Source: Heliocidaris erythrogramma (Eukaryota; Echinodermata; Echinoidea; Camarodonta; Echinometridae). Taken from it: a DNA stretch of 64,000 nucleotides. The position numbers and the translations under genes were made by a program. The stretch's first letter is position 1, and every line of letters starts with the position of its first letter. The stretch is taken from positions 44,507,313-44,571,312 of the forward strand of contig CM046855.1 of assembly GCA_025617745.1 (NCBI GenBank), written 5' to 3'. The notes beneath the pieces are model-generated. The model worked only from the letters and a program-made list of their open reading frames with translations. It ran no database searches and was not told where the DNA came from. This document shows, one piece after another, positions 12,178 to 24,825 of the stretch.

Positions 12178-12596
12178 ATGCCCAGGACGCCAGGGCCAAG
12201 CCAAGGCATGCAAGGCCAGAATCCGTTTTCAATCAAACTGAGTAGAGTCTGAGTTAATTAAGCCTACGGTATTCACCCGTTAAAACTATTGTGGAGTACA
12301 AGCTTATCTTCAGACATGTCAGATGAGCTTGTACATGTGTAAGTGAATAGTGTCATTTTCCCCTCTTGCTCACAGAACCATCTGTACGTTCGGCTGTGTC
12401 AGTTTTCGCCATGGTCATGGGGGGGGGGGGAGGGAATTAAAGCATTAATTACTATAAAAGATGATTTAGATCTACCTGTAAAGTGTAAATTAAGCCTACA
12501 TTTTTGACAATCGGTAATCACAATTACTTTTAAGTGACAGTAGAGTAGGATTAAGCCACAAAATAAATGTTTTTTATCTTTTCAGGAATTGACATC

Positions 12597-15500
12597 ATGG
12601 AGATCTGTTATAGATGTGTATTGAGATTCCACCGAGTAATGTGCCATCCAACTCTATATAATGCAGGATATTACCCACTTAGATACATGGTAAGCATTGT
12701 ACTCGGTCTGATCAAGCACTGGTAGATTTAGAGGGCATGATTCCCCCCCCCCCCTGGTTTTAAAAGATGAATATCAGTGAGGTAGCAAGACCAATCTTGA
12801 TCTGGGGTGTTTCTTTCTGGTTCTCTTATAAATGAATATAAGTTCTGCCCCTAGTCTTGATCTCGAGACCCCAAATCTGGACTACACACCTGATGAGTAC
12901 TAGCATGAGTTTACCATTCCCAACTGATGGTTACCCCAATAAATTTGGGGGCAAGATTTTGATTTCAGCTACATGTAGTCATATCATTAAAAAAAAAAAT
13001 TATGAGTAGAACAATTACAAGAACAATTGTGATGCTTTCAGTACTTTTGAAAAGGTTTGCAATGTTTTGAGAAATTGATGCTTTGCTTAATTCTTTCTCA
13101 TGATGTTACAGAGTTCAAGGCCCAGCGCCAACTCTGACATCCCAGTGATCCGGGTTCCCAAAGCCTTGCAGAAGAAGGCCCAAGATATCCAGAAGAGCCA
13201 GAGGAGAGGTCCAGTCAAGTGGAAGGGCAGGATCTTCACAGCTAGACCTGGCACTGAGATCATCTCTTCCAAAAAGAAGGAGTTCAACCACTATCTCAAT
13301 CAGACCTACGAGAAGTTGTCCCCTCCGAAGCTAGCATCACACGGCTGGAAGTCTAACAGAGCCATAGGGGACTACTTCAACATTGTAGCCTACAAAGGAG
13401 TGAGTAATTTGTTAGATACGCAATCAGTTCACAGGACACTTGTATTGCTTTTAACTCATATCATGTGCAATGCTTTATTCCACATCTCCGTGTGTCTGTG
13501 TACAAAGTATGGTAAGCCAAGTGACTGACTAATGACTATGAGATGCCAGTACATAACATAATTCTTTATGTTGGAGCAATTTAAAGAAAAGATCTCATTT
13601 GTTCAAGGAAGCTCCTTCTAGATTTGCAACAATGTTTGTCTGTGTGTAATTGGGTTTAAAAAAACCTCAATCTTGATTTGATTATATACCTTCGGGGATC
13701 AACCTGAAACATCACTATTCCAAAATGAGACTTCTTTTTTTGAACTTGGGTTCATCAGAGTCAGTTTGTTTAAAAAGACAGCTAACCAACTCACACCTGT
13801 TGTAAACTTTGGTAAGGCATTAATCCTCGATTACTAAGTCCTTTGGATAGGCCTTAGGGTCGTAGATCCACTGGTTGCATTTTAACAAAGTTATACTTCC
13901 TTTCTCAGCAGTCTAGTAGAAAGAAAAACAGTCGATCAATAAAAAGTGATATATGCTCCCAGTGATTTTCTCTTCGCTTTTACCACAGCTCTTTTCACTT
14001 AGGGGGAGGATGAGGGAATATGAAAGTTGCTAAATACAGTAATTCTGCTAGAGAGAAACTTATTCCGTAATCCTAGCTTAAGATTAGAGGTGACATGCGT
14101 TATTCTCAATCTGCAAATGCAACCGCTGTTACTCTATGTATGTCTCTGTCTCTCTTTCCCCTTCCCTCTCTTTATCTTTCTTCCTTTTCTTTAATTCTCT
14201 ATATTTTGTCCTGTCAACTCTTTGTCTCTGTCTGTCTGTCTGTCTGTTTCTCTCTTTCCTTTCCCTTCCCTCTCCATCCCCCCTCTCTCTACTCCTTCTC
14301 CATCTCCCCTCTTGTCTTCCTCTCTAACTCCTCCCCCTCTCTTTCTACTCCCGTCTCCCTCTACTCCCCTCTCCCTCTACTCCCCTCTCCCTCTACTCCC
14401 CTCTCCCTCTACTCCCCTCTCCGTCTTCCCTCTTGTCTTCTTCTCTCTCTGTCTCCTACCCCCTCTCTCTGTCTCTCTCTTTATCTATCTCCCTCTCTGG
14501 ATATCCCTCCCTGGATATCCTTCCTACAGAATCCATCAATTGCCAAGATAGAAGACAGTGAACCAAAGGGTCAGGATAAGAAAGCCCAGACTTTTCAAGA
14601 CCTGAAACTCCATCCTTCCCTCACTAGAGGATTGGATTTTATGGATATAGTTGCACCCACCAGTATACAGGTATGTTACTAGGGCTGTCGTGGCACCGAT
14701 TTTCTCCATCACCAATACGACTTTGCCCATTGTCAACACTGTAAAACCAAATTCAAATAGTTTATACAAGTTGGTCTTCACAAGTTGTTTTTTGATAACC
14801 ATAAAGTTATATATGCTATTAGAAGTTGCCTTTCTACGAAATATTTTTCTCTGTCATTTTTGTCTATTATCACAATATTTATTTTTATTAGAACATCACA
14901 GGAGAGTCCTGTATCTCTCAAGAGTCCCTGTATTTCTCCCCCCCCCCCGCTTTCCATATAGTTGTCTGCTATACCAGTCATCCTCCAGGGTAAGAACACA
15001 TTATGTGCTGCGGAGACTGGTAGCGGGAAGACCTTGGCATACCTGCTTCCATTGATGCAGAGGCTGGTGGAGGAGTCTAAGCTGACGGACACCGCTGCTG
15101 CTGCCGAGTTGGGTCTGCCCAGGAGTGTCGTACTCGTCCCAGTTGGGGAGCTCGTCCGTCAGGTTTGGGTAAGGATCTAGCCATGCCTTTCTAGGCTGAA
15201 TGATATTTTTCTACCTTTTCAAATTTGAAAAGTATAACATATGTAGACTGCTCCTTTATTTGTTCAGCTTTGTTAAGTTTTATTTGGCAGTTGACTACTT
15301 TAAAAGCAGATATTTTCATGTGCATGAAACATGAGTGCAGATTCGCAAAAGTTTGTATTTATACTGTTGTAACACTAGGAAACCTGATGTCGAAAAGATG
15401 ACACTTCACACTGTTCCTTGTGTTGAGGTTCTTTTATTCTCATGTGCATTAAGAAAAAGCCTGAATAATATAAACAATTTAAACAGTTAAATAGGACTTA

Positions 15501-18500
15501 TATAATACTCAAATGAAAGATTTAAGTAGTGAATTATGCCTCATTTTGTAAAATACAAATAATGACTATCAACACACATTTGTTTGTGACCCTAAGATAC
15601 GCATTTCAACAATATGACGTCAAGTATACTCATGATAATAAATGATAAACATGATGTTTAGGTCCCCTTCATTAACATTTAATCGATATTGCATAAAATG
15701 TATCCAATCACCCTCATAATTCATCCATCGTTATGGATAACTATCCCAATAAATATATAAATCAAATATCAAATGTGTTTTATCCAACAATTTACCACGA
15801 TTTTAACTATAATGAACCTGTGGTTTATATGAGAACCACTCACCCTGGCAATCTGGCCTAAAGGACTATTCTCCGCTCAAACCCGCTTCTTATATACATG
15901 TTGATGCTGCTCGTCACCAATAATCTAAAGGAACAATCAATTACATAAAATTGTGAATTCTTACTCTAAAATCTAGAACTGAACACTGTACTACAACTGG
16001 ACTTCACATTAACCCAAACTGTTAAGTGTAATTAAACTCCCAAAATATAAGTATTTCAAGTACCTCAATGCATTATAAGAATACATCTCTTAGAACTACA
16101 AGTAGGACAACGGATTATACTGTATAAAATACATACATGGAATAACATCCATATTCTCCACAAAGCATGAGTCAAATTATTGAATTAAGTCATAAGACTA
16201 CACTCAAAGATTTCCCACTTTAACAAATAACATGCCCCCTTGGTGAGAAACATTATTTTAGCAACCAATTATTTCTTACAAATAATACCAATATTATCAA
16301 CTAACACCAGACTACATAAGCACATTATTAATGAAATACAGTAGGTAACATAACACACACAAAATCTTCTTACCTAACGTAAACCCAAAGTCGGATGAGA
16401 TGAGCTCTGTCTCTGTTTCTCTCTGCCTGCCCCAACAGGGGTGCAGTGCAAGAGTGAAACAAACTGTATTACTTCTACCCTTCTTATACACACTGACTGA
16501 AAGTTGGCGACCCTGACCAGCAACTGACCGAATGTCATAAAACTTTCTCCTTGCTGTGGAATGTGGTTGTTTTGACTCCAATGACCAGAATGTATCAGAT
16601 TACTTGGAAAGATTGTGAATCACATTTCTCCAGAAGTACATTAAACCATAAACTTACTGTGGTTATCTACAGGTTCTTAACAATCATAGATAAGTATGAA
16701 ATGGACTTTTCTATCAAATTACAGTATAAATTTGGTCTGTTACACAATTCAATACAATTCAATTTTATTTCGCAAGATAAAATCAATATACATGGTATCA
16801 TACATACATATAAAAAATTATGCGGGGCTTTCCATGAAGGTTAGAAAACCTGTAGAATTTGGATCGCCCATTAGACAATAGAAAAACAGAACCAAATTAT
16901 TTTAGGCACAAAAACAAAAACAGTGCATTGAATTTCATTACAATACTTTACACTGTACAAGTGAATCGACTCATAATGGTGCAAGTATGGTAGGCATCAC
17001 TGCAAAATGTACATCCATTTCAATGAAACTGTCTCAGAGGCATCAAAACAATTGATTTCTGACATTGTTACAAGATTTGATTTGATAAACCCCAAAATAT
17101 CTCTGTACAGTGTGCAGCAAAACACATCCAAGAAAACAAGACCTTTCTGGTTTTCTGGCACACCAAGTTCCTCCTTGGTTTTTTGCCATGTACGGGAGCA
17201 GGATCTTCTGCACATGCGCTTTATCAAATCTGAATTCCTCAATGTGTCGGTGTGTGGTGGACATATCCCACATGTAGCAGTCATCGGTAAAGTTGAATTT
17301 CGGGTGGCATGCCGGTGTTTTGCTTTGAAGCAATAGCTGCAGTGGTAGAAGTTTTCCACTTGCAGTGGCTGCCAGCAGTGTCGTTATTTGCCGCTTATCT
17401 TCAGGTCCAACATTGGCACTTGCTTGCTTCCTTCTTCCTCTAGTGTCCAATTAGACACCAGGACAACAGGCACACGAGTCTGGTCGAAATTCAGGATCAA
17501 GTCTTTGGGGATGTCATAGGTGTGCATGGTATGGGAAATTCTTTGAAGAAATGTGTTCATCAGTTCCAAGAAATCATTGGGCAATTTCCTTGCTGCCTTG
17601 TGCCTCTGCGCTTAACATATCCCATACGCAGCAGAAATGATTGAGCCCATGCTCAAGTCATCTCATTAGGTCCACCATGATTTGCTGAGGAGGTTCCTCT
17701 TCTCCTCTGCCTTCACAATACCTTTGGCATGCTCAGCGATCACAATATTTGCGATTCACAATACTTCCTGCCTAGGAAGGCGTGAGAAATGTTTAGCTGC
17801 TCAGGTATTGCCGTTTTCAACTGCATACTTTGTCATTTTGGCACGCTGCTCTGCTGTGTACTTAGCATATCCGTCCCAGACTGCGTTTTGTTTCCGGCAG
17901 TAGCTTAGACCATTAAGCACCACTCAGTACTTGACTACTTGACTGCTACTATTTCCACTACAGTTCACACAGAGGAAATGCAGAAAATTCAGAAATTCAA
18001 ACAGGTGATGATACTATTAACAGGGACTGGTACACACAGGCCCACAAACTTTCACTCGAAATGTCTGAAATATATAAAAAGATAAACAGAGCCCTAATAT
18101 TTTGCTCTGGACTCCCAGAAAGGATGGGGAGTGTGCAGTCTTGTAAAATTGAAAAATAATATTCATTTTTTTTTTGTTCTGCCCCACCCCTGTCAACCTT
18201 TGCGAAGAGTGCTTTTATAATGATATTTTTCCTTCTTGTATTGTCAGGAAGTTTCCAAGATTCTTGCAGACTCTGTTGGGCTGTCAGCGGAGTATGTTGA
18301 TGGAGAGATGAGCTTGGTAGGTATCTCTTCTAGAGTTCTCAAATTATGATCCTACTTCCTTTCAACATATGATATAAAGTACTTCTTTGTTCTCTTGATC
18401 TCTTTCTTCTTTCATAGCCTGTGTCATAGCATAAGCTATTGATATACCATACAACTGATGGAGTGTATTAGTGTATGCAAAAACAATAAAAGATTAAACA

Positions 18501-21500
18501 AAATTAATACTTCAATTATGTCATACAACTTGAGACACAATTCTCAACATCCCTCTGCAGTTAGTGATTAGAGGTAGGTATTTTAGCATAAGATGCGATC
18601 TTAAATAATAACGTTATTAAAAATCTGCATATTTTTCAGTAGTAGCCTAAACTGTTAGTTATCCTATGAAATCTAGCTATTTTCTTAGAGTATACATGTA
18701 GCTCAGTGATTTTTTTGTGATTCTCATACTAATCCAGAAAAGCCTAGAGAAGAAGTTCAGTTCATCTTTAGACGTCATCATATCTACTCCTGGACCCATT
18801 ATAAATGCTGTAAGACAGGGTGAGTAGATTTTTATATATGCAAGTGACCGGAAATGCCAGACTAATTTTCCCCCATAGACTCAGTGTTAGAATAAAGCGT
18901 ATGGCCATACGCTTTCGTAAATGGGAGTATTCAGTCATAGATATCTTAATAATAGCATTATATATTTGAAAACCTTTCTATGCCTGGCTATTTATTTATC
19001 CTATTTATCTGAACATGATTATACAAGACAGATATCAAAATTCAACAATTTATTAAATCAAACCTCCACAAAGTTACCGAATCCGTTTAACCCATTGCCT
19101 ACGGGAATCGGATGGTCCCTGTATCAAGTCTATGGGAATTAGATAATCCAGTAATGAACGGGTTAAGACTCTGTAACCTGTTGAATACTAGATTCAAGAT
19201 GATGAAACTTGGGCTGGAAAATGTGTTTTGTAAGAAAATCAGACATCTCTTCGAATGCAGTCAGGTAAGTTTACAGTTATTGAATTGACAGGCTTTGTTT
19301 TCTCCTGCAGCACCTCAGAATAGCTTGCTAGATCGATGGCGCATTAATAAATGCTGTATTTATTATTGTTCTTTCTGTGTACCAGGTTTTGGCAGCCTGG
19401 ACTCCGTATCTCACGTAGTGATTGACGAATCAGACACCATGCTTGACGATAGCTTCATTCAACAGACCCTCAAGATTTTGAGAAGGGTCAATGTGAGTAT
19501 ATCAATTGTTTAGAGGTACCGGTAGTTAGTTTCCCCTTGACGTTGCAAAATTGTGAAGGAACCTTGGGGTATTAGGAAGTGCATTTTGAGAACTATATTG
19601 TGTTGCTTAGAGCTTCCCTGATAAAGTTGTACAGACTTTGAACAACACCTGGGCAATGTCAGTTTTTGGCGACAGAGGAGGCATTCTGTTGTAGTGCCAA
19701 ATTTAATCTGTGGGTGTAGCAGTGTACATATGGAGACTTTGGAGCTGCTTTTTTCAGTCTAGCTGCAATTCCTAAAGTCTTGCCGCTTATGTTGCTGGCA
19801 CCATAGTATCGTTTGCCAATGAGTTTCAGGAGAGTGAAGTTAAGTGATATCTGATTCTGTGTAGCAAGTTCATACAGATGTTTACCAGTTTGAGAGAGAG
19901 TATCATAAAATCGTAATAATCTCTTCTTGATACATCCATTTGCATAATCCATTTGCACAACTAATGAACACTCGTTCTTAGTGGCTAATGTCAGCACTTT
20001 TGTCTATAATGATTGTTGTAAAATTCAGAAGGCTGCTTCCTCACAGACTTTTGATATACTGATCCCCGTACAGCCTTAGAAGCTCCATCTGCATTGCCAG
20101 TGATAGCCAATAAGTGTCTATCTTCTTTCCTTCAAAGCATTCCTTCAAGCCATAGTTGTCGGCACATCTTAGTCTGAGAAATTCTAAAAAGTTGCCCCTG
20201 CTTTTTTCTGGAGCTACCGCAGGAGTTTCAATGATGAGCCTGAGATGGGAACGAATCTGCGCAACTTCTCTTTGATGGATCATATCTTCTGTGTGATAGA
20301 TTCCCCGCAAAACACTAGAGTCTCTGTGATGAATTTGTGATAAGAACGATTTTATGTGATTTCATCTTGATGGATTGTAGAGAGCTTCTATTGCGATGAA
20401 TGATATGAAACTTTGCATGAGTCTCCAATGAAGCCATTTTGTCACAGCATCTTTGTGGTTTCTACTTTTGCATGGTTCTTGAACTTCTTTACTCCTTTTT
20501 TCCAGTTGCTAAAACCCTCCTCTACACAAAAATCCTCTTCCTTGCGAGTCCCCTTGATCCAAGAACATTCTTCATGTAAAGCAATACGCATTATCACTTT
20601 TTTAAAAAATTGTAGTGACTAGTCCAGCCTTGGGAATCTTCCATACCATGCATGCTGAAATTAGCGCTGAAACTTATCGTCCTTGAATGTACGCCTTGAA
20701 TACTTAATGTCATATTACCAGTAATAAGCATGGATAACAGAACAGTCTTTAAAATGAAATACTAGTTGTGGTGGAATTACAGAGACGAAAGAAACCGTCT
20801 AGACGTCGGTCCGAATGTTCGATTACCCTAGACCTAGTTTAGCAAATATAATGTGCATCATTCGGTTATAAGAAAATGACACTAATATTATTAGCACCTG
20901 ACCCTCCCCCCCCCCCCCCCCAACTACATGTAGTATGCCATTGAGGGGATATGATAGTCAAGGGAGGATCTAACCTGATACAGAAAAGATGCTACAGTCC
21001 TATTGCAGCTGAAAATGGAACAAATTACATTTTTCTCTTCTTTCCACCAGATTGGAGAAGGGAAAGCATGTAAGGTGACAGCCCCAGGAGAAGCTCAGTT
21101 GACCATGGTAGGGGCCACCATGCCACGTAAGGCTACCAACATCCTGGCTGACATCATTCCTGTAAGTTGAAGTTTCTCCTTCTTGTGATAAAGTAGTAAC
21201 ATGATTATGTCTTTTATCTATACATTTTATCCCGAAAGGTAGAATATCTTGATATGGCCATTGAATACTATTTTATTCTGGTATCACTCCCATTATTCAG
21301 GGTCATGCTACATGTGTAGGTGTAAAAAAAATTTTGACACTTTTGATTGTTAATAACTCCAGGTAATACTCGTATCAGACTGAGGTTTTCAAAATATATA
21401 TAATATAAAATTGAAGGATGTCAAATTTATTTGGAATAAGTTTTGTGAAATTTCCTTCTTTAATATTCTTAAAATAATGCTCTGAATATTTAATTAGATT

Positions 21501-24500
21501 TTCACTTTCTGAAAAATTGAGACAACGAAATCTGTGTGTGTCAGCCTTTTGCTTTCCGATGTCATTAATGATTCATGACAAAGGAGGTGCTCTGGATTTT
21601 CAGCTGCAATGCTCTTTGGCAATTGTTGTGCTCTGAATTAATTACTGATACACACATATTTTGTGGCCTTGCTTTTCAAAAAGTGAAAATTTAATGAAAT
21701 ATTCAGAGCATTGTTTTAAGAATAGTATTCACAGAGATGTCATAAAACTTACTCCAAATAAATTTGACATTATTCAATTTTACAGCGTAAATACCTCAGT
21801 CCCATGCAAGTTATATTAACAAGAAAAAGTGTCATTTTTTTTTTGTACACCTAGTATAACCATGAATAATTGGAGTGATACCAGAAAGAAATATTCTTCA
21901 ATGGCTATATCAAGATATTCTTCGTTTTTGGATAAAATATATAGATAAAAGGCATATGGTGTACATGATACATTGCATGGAATCGCCCAAATGACTTGTG
22001 ATAAAAATACTTGCAGGAAATCTTCTTAATAACAGAAGTTGCAATCACAGACTGACCATTTTCTATAGGTTTATGTGTATATTGATTTTCTATCTTATGT
22101 AAACACACTTCACTTTTAGGCTGAGAATCTGGAGGTGATCTCTACCCCTCATCTTCATCGCATCATGCCTCATGTTCATCAAAAGTTCCTGAGGTTGCAT
22201 TCACAGGACAAAGCAGGTATGTCATTGTGCTTGATTGTGATTTGATATTGATTTGATTTTAATTTCAATTTTTATGTTCTTTATCTGATCTGATCTGATT
22301 GAGTCAATTTGATATAAATTGTTCTGATTTGAATGTAATTTGATTGTTATGATTTATTCAAATGCATCTTCATTCATAATTCAATTTTGAGGTTTTCAAT
22401 AAAAGTTTAATGTGGTACGAGAAAGTTATTTAAATTCTACCCCAATATGCTATTCTTTGATGCTTTTTCTTTCTTGCTCCTCTCTCTCTTTCTCTCTCTC
22501 ACTCCTATCTCTCACTCCTTCTCTCTCTCTCTCACTCTCACTCCTTCTCTCTCTCTCTCTCTCTCTCTCTCTTTGTAATTTCTTGCCCTTCTCAGAACCA
22601 CCAGTCTGTTTTTATTTCTCTGTTAGGCACTTTTCTCCCAGTATGATTCCATGTTGTACATTTTTTTCTCTTTTTCACTTTTTTATCTCCTACCAAATTC
22701 TTGATTTTCTCCAAATCATTTTTTCCATCTCTGCAGTCAAGATCCTGGAGCATCTGAAGAGAGAGCAGAAGAGACGTGTACCCACCATGGTGTTCTGTAA
22801 CACAGCGTCTACCTGTGATTGGTTGGCTCACTTCCTCACAGAGAACGGTGTCCCAGCGCTCAGATTGCACTCTAAGATGGGTGGCAAGGTATGATGATGA
22901 TGATATACTGTTATGCCTTCACCCCCTAATGTGATGCCAGGGGCATTTTGTTTTCAGGGTGTTCTTTCTTTCATTAGCAAATTGTTAAAAATAGGAATTT
23001 AAAACACCTGAACCTAAAGTGAGCCAGTCACCAAACTATATTATGTTCTCAATGTTTAAGGTTCCATGCCAGTCTGCTACATGTATATTCAGAATATCAG
23101 CTTCAAATATTTCATTTGAAAGAGAGATTGCATATTTTATATACATGAGTAGACTACTCAACAAACCTGTAGTTGAACAAAACCCAAGTGGTACTTGAAT
23201 TGCATGCACATTGTTTTCTCCTTATCCTGTATTTTCATCATGCTCTAAAAAATGTTCTCCCTAAAAATGTTGTGATCTTGTCCATACTAGCTGTACACAA
23301 ATTATTTTTAAGGTGACTGGTCCCACTACAGTTTAAGTAATATATGTCATGTATTTCTATTGATAGACAAAGGCTTACAAAGGTAAATGAATCAATTTGA
23401 TGGTATGTAATCTCAGAAATTTAGGGGCTGAGCTTTCTTGTGTTGAAGATTTGAAAATTCCAGAAAGTAATGACATTAATTTTGATTTATGAATATTGGA
23501 GGAGTGTTTCAGCAATCAAGAAGTTATGCCATTAACTGCATGTAAACTTTACTTTTCTGTTGAATTTAAAGTGAAACTGTTGATAGGTACAAAGTGAAGT
23601 TAATTATAATACGTCATGCACTCCGCAGGTTCCAAACCAGCCAGGCTGAATACTACAATTACATTTATTGGCCCTGTAATTTGCAATATTCAAACTGATT
23701 TCGGTTTGGCTGCACTCACTCTGAATATTGTTGAAGTTTCAAAATAGTTTGTTCTGAATAGAGACTACTGAGTGCTGAGATTGATTGGTAACTGACGGTC
23801 GTGTTTTGTTATCATATTGCATTTGTCCAGTCTCGTAGTGGAATAATGGAAGCATTCAAATCAGGGGAAGCTAACATACTGGTCTGTTCAGACATTGCTT
23901 CCAGAGGAGTGGATACAGTTCAGGTATGGTGAAGCAAATCGTAAATATCATTGTGATGGTCAAATGAAACAAAGATGAATTCTCAGTTCGACTCTGCAAG
24001 ATTTTGATGATTATTCTCCCTCGAATCATACTGTTTAAGACGGTGGACTATCTATATGGGAAATCACACCCCAATTATTCCTGGAAGCCTTATGATAAAT
24101 CGGTACAGTTTGGATTTACAGCTGACAGGTCTTACATCACAGGCAATATCATTAAACAACTTCAAACAATCTGCCCCTAAGCGGGAAATTTATCATAATA
24201 AAATTTCCTGAAGCAATACGAATGCTCTGCAATCCCTAACATAGTTCTCACTGAAATAAAAGATAAAAAAAATCTCGGAATACCACCCCTGAGATATATT
24301 AATATCTGATTTTTTTCAGAAAGTTTTAAAAGAGGCATTTATTTTATCTCATTTACAAGTAAATTTCCTTACTGATTCTCAGAAGACAACATTGTTGATG
24401 CTGATTTTGTCATTCTTTCTCACAGGTTCAGCATGTGGTGAACTTTGACTTCCCTACCTTTATGTCCGACTACATCCATCGAGCTGGGAGGGTGGGGCGT

Positions 24501-24623
24501 GTCGGGAGCCAGGGGAGCGGTCATGTGACCAACTTTGTGGTACACAAGTGGGACGTGGAGCTGGTCAATAAGATTGAGGTGAGCCAAAGACTGAAAACAA
24601 CCAGGGTTCATAAACAGTTGTGA
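12597..24623 (+). CDS. DDX28: Mitochondrial DEAD-box RNA helicase DDX28-like, 12 coding exons
   Basis: Exons: 12597-12689, 13112-13399, 14530-14670, 14962-15168, 18248-18316, 18738-18819, 19386-19492, 21051-21161, 22120-22216, 22737-22888, 23831-23923 and 24426-24578. All borders are GT/AG and every phase joins. The protein has 531 residues to the last clear donor, or 545 if translation runs through it to TGA at 24621-24623; human DDX28 has 540. The N-terminus is Arg/Cys-rich and could be a mitochondrial targeting peptide. Family signatures: [22 protein letters not shown], motif [10 protein letters not shown] (190-198), Ia PVGEL (234), Ib TPGP (283), II DESD (307-310), III GAT (350), [10 protein letters not shown] (469) and [12 protein letters not shown] (496). 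DDX28 is a matrix RNA helicase needed for large mitoribosomal subunit assembly. Oddities: motif Ia lacks the usual Arg of PTREL, motif II is DESD not DEAD, and the 3' end is uncertain because GTGAGC at 24579 is a good donor. Confidence 0.9.
14140..14520. repeat. CT-rich microsatellite/minisatellite in DDX28 intron 2
   Basis: Polypyrimidine sequence with several tandem copies of CTCTCCCTCTACTCCC at about 14340-14425. It directly precedes the acceptor at 14529. Open frames here are compositional. Confidence 0.75.
15169..16989. other. DDX28 intron 4, left part, no gene seen
   Basis: AT-rich intron. A (CAATT)-like repeat at about 16748-16765 (ATTCAATACAATTCAATTTTATTT) resembles the tail of a retroelement in reverse orientation. 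Nothing else could be supported. Confidence 0.4.
16990..17905 (-). pseudogene. Decayed DDE-superfamily transposase (Tigger/pogo/jerky-like), antisense in DDX28 intron 4
   Basis: Read on the minus strand from about 17905 downward, broken frames give in order: [20 protein letters not shown] (helix-turn-helix-like N-terminal segment), [35 protein letters not shown] (the first catalytic Asp lies in NFDQT), [21 protein letters not shown] and [14 protein letters not shown]. This order is that of DDE-1 endonuclease transposases. Stops and frame changes are frequent, so it is a fossil. A neighbouring frame contains the [13 protein letters not shown]-like segment. The opposite orientation to the host gene suits tolerated intronic insertion. 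The exact subfamily is uncertain. Confidence 0.75.
19650..20640 (-). pseudogene. Decayed hAT-family transposase (TTF zinc finger plus DUF4371-like), antisense in DDX28 intron 7
   Basis: Minus-strand broken frames read in transposase order: [20 protein letters not shown] (TTF-type zinc-finger region of ZMYM1/hAT proteins, about 20560-20490), then [19 protein letters not shown] and [14 protein letters not shown] (about 20310-20130), then [20 protein letters not shown] and [14 protein letters not shown] (about 19820-19690). GxxxDGASNMSG and HCxAHxLNL are hallmarks of hAT transposases; here the first reads YYGASNISG, so the catalytic Asp position is Tyr. Frameshifts separate the blocks. It is inactive. 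Confidence 0.8.
21211..21951. mobile_element. 741-bp palindromic element in DDX28 intron 8
   Basis: Arms of about 300 bp are inverted copies: CTTTTATCTATACATTTTAT at 21211 is matched by the inverse ending at 21951, and the AGAATATCTTGATATGGCCA, GGTATCACTCC and AAATTTATTTGGAATAAG blocks recur inverted. Arm divergence is roughly 10-15% by eye. The intron transcript could fold into a long hairpin. Confidence 0.75.
22470..22580. repeat. CT microsatellite in DDX28 intron 9
   Basis: A (CT)n tract with CTCACTCCTTCTCTCT interruptions, about 100 bp. Confidence 0.8.
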
Positions 24624-24639
24624 TTGAATCAAACTGGTC

Positions 24640-24825
24640 TTAACCCCTTCCATGCCACCAGATTTTTGAGCAAAGTGGGCAAAGATTTATTGCATAGGAA
24701 TAAACATATTGGAGGCACAGGTTTCTGTATGAGGAAGAATTTTCAAGCCATTCTGAGCCTAAACAAAATGTTCAACACTCACATTTTAGGGCGGGATTTG
24801 CCGCCCACGGCATGGTAGGGGTTAA
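24640..24825. mobile_element. 186-bp MITE with TTAACCCCTTCCATGCC ends
   Basis: The terminal 17 bp match in inverse orientation at 24809-24825 with one mismatch. A fragment of the same end (GGCATGGAAGGGGTTAA) is seen near 41468-41485, and a shorter TTAACCC...GGGTTAA pair lies near 19087-19165. It lies just past the last identified DDX28 exon. Confidence 0.7.

Larger units (their letters stand above)
10560..12596. promoter_or_regulatory. Head-to-head intergenic region between COX7A2L-like and DDX28-like genes
   Basis: The two start codons face outward from this 2-kb gap, so both promoters should lie here. The COX7A2L 5' end is probably within 10560-10650. A splice acceptor (TTTTCAG ending at 12585) precedes the DDX28 ATG, suggesting an untranslated first exon upstream in the gap. 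The gap also holds a MITE, a LINE fragment and a palindromic element. No TATA box or defined binding site could be assigned. Confidence 0.4.

Noticed and set aside
14095-14682. 195-codon Ser/Leu/Pro-rich frame overlapping a DDX28 exon
   Set aside because: It runs through the intronic CT repeat; its last part is the real DDX28 exon 3, in frame but joined to intron sequence.
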